Assembly: GCA_900543845.1 (NCBI GenBank)
Contig: UQTD01000085.1
Span: forward strand, 1-6,880
Reading direction: 5' to 3'
DNA: 6,880 nucleotides
Origin: an uncultured Collinsella sp.
GTDB taxonomy: Bacteria; Actinomycetota; Coriobacteriia; Coriobacteriales; Coriobacteriaceae
The notes under the pieces are model-generated. The model was given only the letters and a program-made list of their open reading frames with translations, did not search any database and was not told the origin of the DNA. Positions within the stretch are counted from its first letter, which is position 1, and every line of letters starts with the position of its first letter. The position numbers were made by a program, and so were the translations under genes. Shown here one piece after another: positions 5,629-6,880 of this stretch.

Positions 5629-5729
5629 GGATGCTCCTTACGAGTCAGTTGCAGCTATGGTACAACGAGCGGCCCCATCCGCGCGAGCACATCGCCCAGC
5701 GATGCCGTCAGCGGCCCAAATCGCTCCAA

Positions 5730-5764
5730 AAGTAGAGATTAAGGCATGTCCCAAAAAACTACTT
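5730..5764. repeat. Possible short inverted element in the metA/dehydrogenase intergenic region
   Basis: AAGTAG (5730-5735) and CTACTT (5759-5764) are complementary 6-bp ends around a 23-nt interior containing ATGTCCC and a run of six A. The TGTCCC core recalls the loop of copy D, but the ends are short, so membership in the same repeat family is only a suggestion. Confidence 0.25.
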
Positions 5765-5773
5765 CGCTTTAGC

Positions 5774-5802
5774 CTAGCAAAGTGACGGCAGGACGCTACA
5801 AT
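5774..5802 (+). promoter_or_regulatory. Predicted promoter of the dehydrogenase gene
   Basis: TACAAT (5797-5802) matches the -10 consensus at five of six positions. The hexamer 17 bp upstream, CTAGCA (5774-5779), matches the -35 at only three positions. Transcription would begin near 5809, leaving a leader of about 32 nt. Confidence 0.4.
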
Positions 5803-5840
5803 GGTTCGACGCGAAAAACTCGGCCGAAAGGATACATATA

Positions 5841-6818
5841 ATGTACCAGACGCGTAAGATCGGTGTGGTCGGCCAGGGCCACGTAGGAGCACATGTCGCC
5901 AACAGCCTGCTTATGCAGGGCATTGCCGACGAGCTGTACCTGTGTGATATCAACGAGGCCAAGGTGACGTCCGAGGTCCAGGACCTGCGCGACTCCCTTT
6001 CGTTTGTCCCGTATAACACCAAGATCGTCAACTGCTACGACCACTACGAGGAGCTGGCCTGCTGCGACGTCATCGTCAACGCCGCCGGCAAGGTCGCGCT
6101 GGCCGCCGGCAACCGCGACGGCGAGCTGTTCTTTACCACCGACGCCGCCCGCACCTTTGCCAAACGCATCGTCGACGCCGGCTTTGACGGCATCTTCGTG
6201 AGCATCTCCAACCCCTGCGACGTCGTGTGCACCGAGCTGTGGCACCTGACCGGCTACGATCCCAAGAAGATCATCGGCTCGGGCTGCGGCCTGGACTCCG
6301 CCCGCCTGCGCACCGAGATCTCCAAGAAGGTCGGCGTGAGCCCCAAGTCCATCGACGCCTACATGATCGGCGAGCACGGCTTTAGCCAGCTTGCCGCCTT
6401 TAAGGCCGCGACCATCGCCGGCAAGAGCCTCAACGAGCTTCAGGCCGAAAACCCCGACAAGTACGCCTTTGACCACATGGAGGTCGAGGAGCTCGCGCGC
6501 AAGGGCGGCTATGTGACCTACCAGGGCAAGCAGTGCACCGAGTACGCCGTCGCCAACTCCGCCGCGCGCGTCTGCGCCGCCGTGCTTCACAACGAGCACG
6601 CCGTGCTTTCCGCCTCCACGCTTATGACCGGCCAGTATGGCGAGGAGGGCATCTTCACATCCCTGCCGTGCGTGATCGGCGCCGAGGGCGTCGAGGAGGT
6701 CTACACGCTCGACCTGTCCGAGTACGAGCTCGAGGGCTTCCACAAGAGCTGCCAGCACATCCGCGACAACATTGCCCAGCTCGACTGGTGGGACGCCGAG
6801 GCCTACGACGCAAAGTAG
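5841..6818 (+). CDS. L-lactate / L-2-hydroxyacid dehydrogenase (lactate/malate dehydrogenase family, HicDH-like branch)
   Basis: This 325-residue cytoplasmic NAD-dependent enzyme interconverts a 2-oxoacid and its L-2-hydroxyacid, probably pyruvate and lactate, re-oxidising NADH during fermentation. The Rossmann motif GQGHVG spans 11-16, and Asp36 at the end of the second strand favours NAD over NADP. SNPCD (123-127), the substrate-orienting Arg155 in LDSARLR and the catalytic His179 in GEHGF are all in place. The mobile loop is atypical: AAGKVALAAGNRDGELF (81-97) replaces the PGE-containing loop of ordinary lactate dehydrogenases and resembles the L-2-hydroxyisocaproate dehydrogenase branch, with Arg92 the likely loop arginine. 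A branched or bulkier 2-oxoacid substrate is therefore possible. The start follows AAAGGA (5827-5832) with 8-nt spacing. The stop is at 6816-6818, and no convincing terminator is seen in the remaining 62 bases. Codon use is strongly GC-biased, as expected of a well-expressed core gene. Confidence 0.9.
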   Translation: MYQTRKIGVVGQGHVGAHVANSLLMQGIADELYLCDINEAKVTSEVQDLRDSLSFVPYNTKIVNCYDHYEELACCDVIVNAAGKVALAAGNRDGELFFTTDAARTFAKRIVDAGFDGIFVSISNPCDVVCTELWHLTGYDPKKIIGSGCGLDSARLRTEISKKVGVSPKSIDAYMIGEHGFSQLAAFKAATIAGKSLNELQAENPDKYAFDHMEVEELARKGGYVTYQGKQCTEYAVANSAARVCAAVLHNEHAVLSASTLMTGQYGEEGIFTSLPCVIGAEGVEEVYTLDLSEYELEGFHKSCQHIRDNIAQLDWWDAEAYDAK

Positions 6819-6880
6819 GCCGCTGGCTGCCGCAACTTTGCGAATCTAAGCGCGATACCAAGCGGGCCGCGCCGGAAATC

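Noticed and set aside
5698..5725. Nested inverted repeat AGCGAT...ATCGCT with inner GCCG/CGGC
   Set aside because: The two stems are short and separated by an asymmetric bulge, with no U run on either strand; such pairs are expected in GC-rich DNA.
4843..5742. Plus-strand open frame (299 codons) opposite metA
   Set aside because: It lies antisense to a fully conserved MetA and its translation shows no recognisable domain.
5629..5840. SAM (S-box) riboswitch or T-box upstream of metA
   Set aside because: I could not find the conserved core motifs or a terminator hairpin followed by a U run on the metA strand.
5796..6758. Long minus-strand open frame (320 codons) opposite the dehydrogenase gene
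   Set aside because: It is a shadow of GC-rich codon bias in a clear enzyme gene; its translation is low-complexity Val/Ala/Gly/Asp with no family motif.
1..6880. CRISPR array, tRNA or rRNA genes
   Set aside because: No regularly spaced direct repeats and no recognisable tRNA or rRNA conserved segments were seen; the repeats present are isolated hairpins.

Overview
The window is a roughly 60-65% G+C chromosomal segment that looks like a Gram-positive, high-G+C anaerobic gut bacterium of the Coriobacteriia, most likely Collinsella or a close relative. That placement is an inference. It rests on base composition, on the mix of genes (PreP-type M16C peptidase, zinc-ribbon/leucine-rich surface protein, MetA-type homoserine acyltransferase, HicDH-like lactate/malate-family dehydrogenase), and on short hairpin repeats carrying a GGGACAGG-type loop. 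I cannot confirm it without a database search.

Layout. (1) 2-1405, plus strand: C-terminal half of a presequence-protease-like M16C metallopeptidase, cut by the window edge. (2) 1416-1459: a perfect 15-bp-stem hairpin between two convergent genes. (3) 1470-3128, minus strand: an unusual membrane-anchored protein with a zinc ribbon, one transmembrane helix, an EF-hand loop, 11-residue leucine-rich repeats and YD/RHS-like repeats. (4) 3205-3999: a type II HicAB toxin-antitoxin operon with about 50% G+C, bracketed by two nearly identical ~33-bp direct repeats. Its control region carries tandem 17-bp LexA-like dyads, a promoter and an 8-bp-arm palindrome. (5) 4027-4678: another hairpin, then a 5-formyltetrahydrofolate cyclo-ligase gene. 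(6) 4702-5628, minus strand: metA, convergent with the cyclo-ligase gene and probably acetyl-CoA-specific. (7) 5841-6818, plus strand: an L-lactate / L-2-hydroxyacid dehydrogenase of the HicDH-like branch, divergent from metA.

How the genes work together. Most are independent housekeeping units with their own ribosome binding sites. The cyclo-ligase (folate one-carbon pool) and MetA (homoserine activation) both feed methionine synthesis, but they converge and are not an operon. The only clear operon is hicA-hicB, which overlap by 8 nt. The most interesting structure is the hicAB cassette: low G+C, flanked by repeats, and preceded by SOS-box-like dyads. No gene-free stretch exceeds 300 bases. 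The larger gaps are 3129-3349 (control elements and a repeat), 3936-4081 (two repeats) and 5629-5840 (divergent metA/dehydrogenase promoters; no riboswitch recognised). The last 62 bases (6819-6880) show no gene or convincing terminator.
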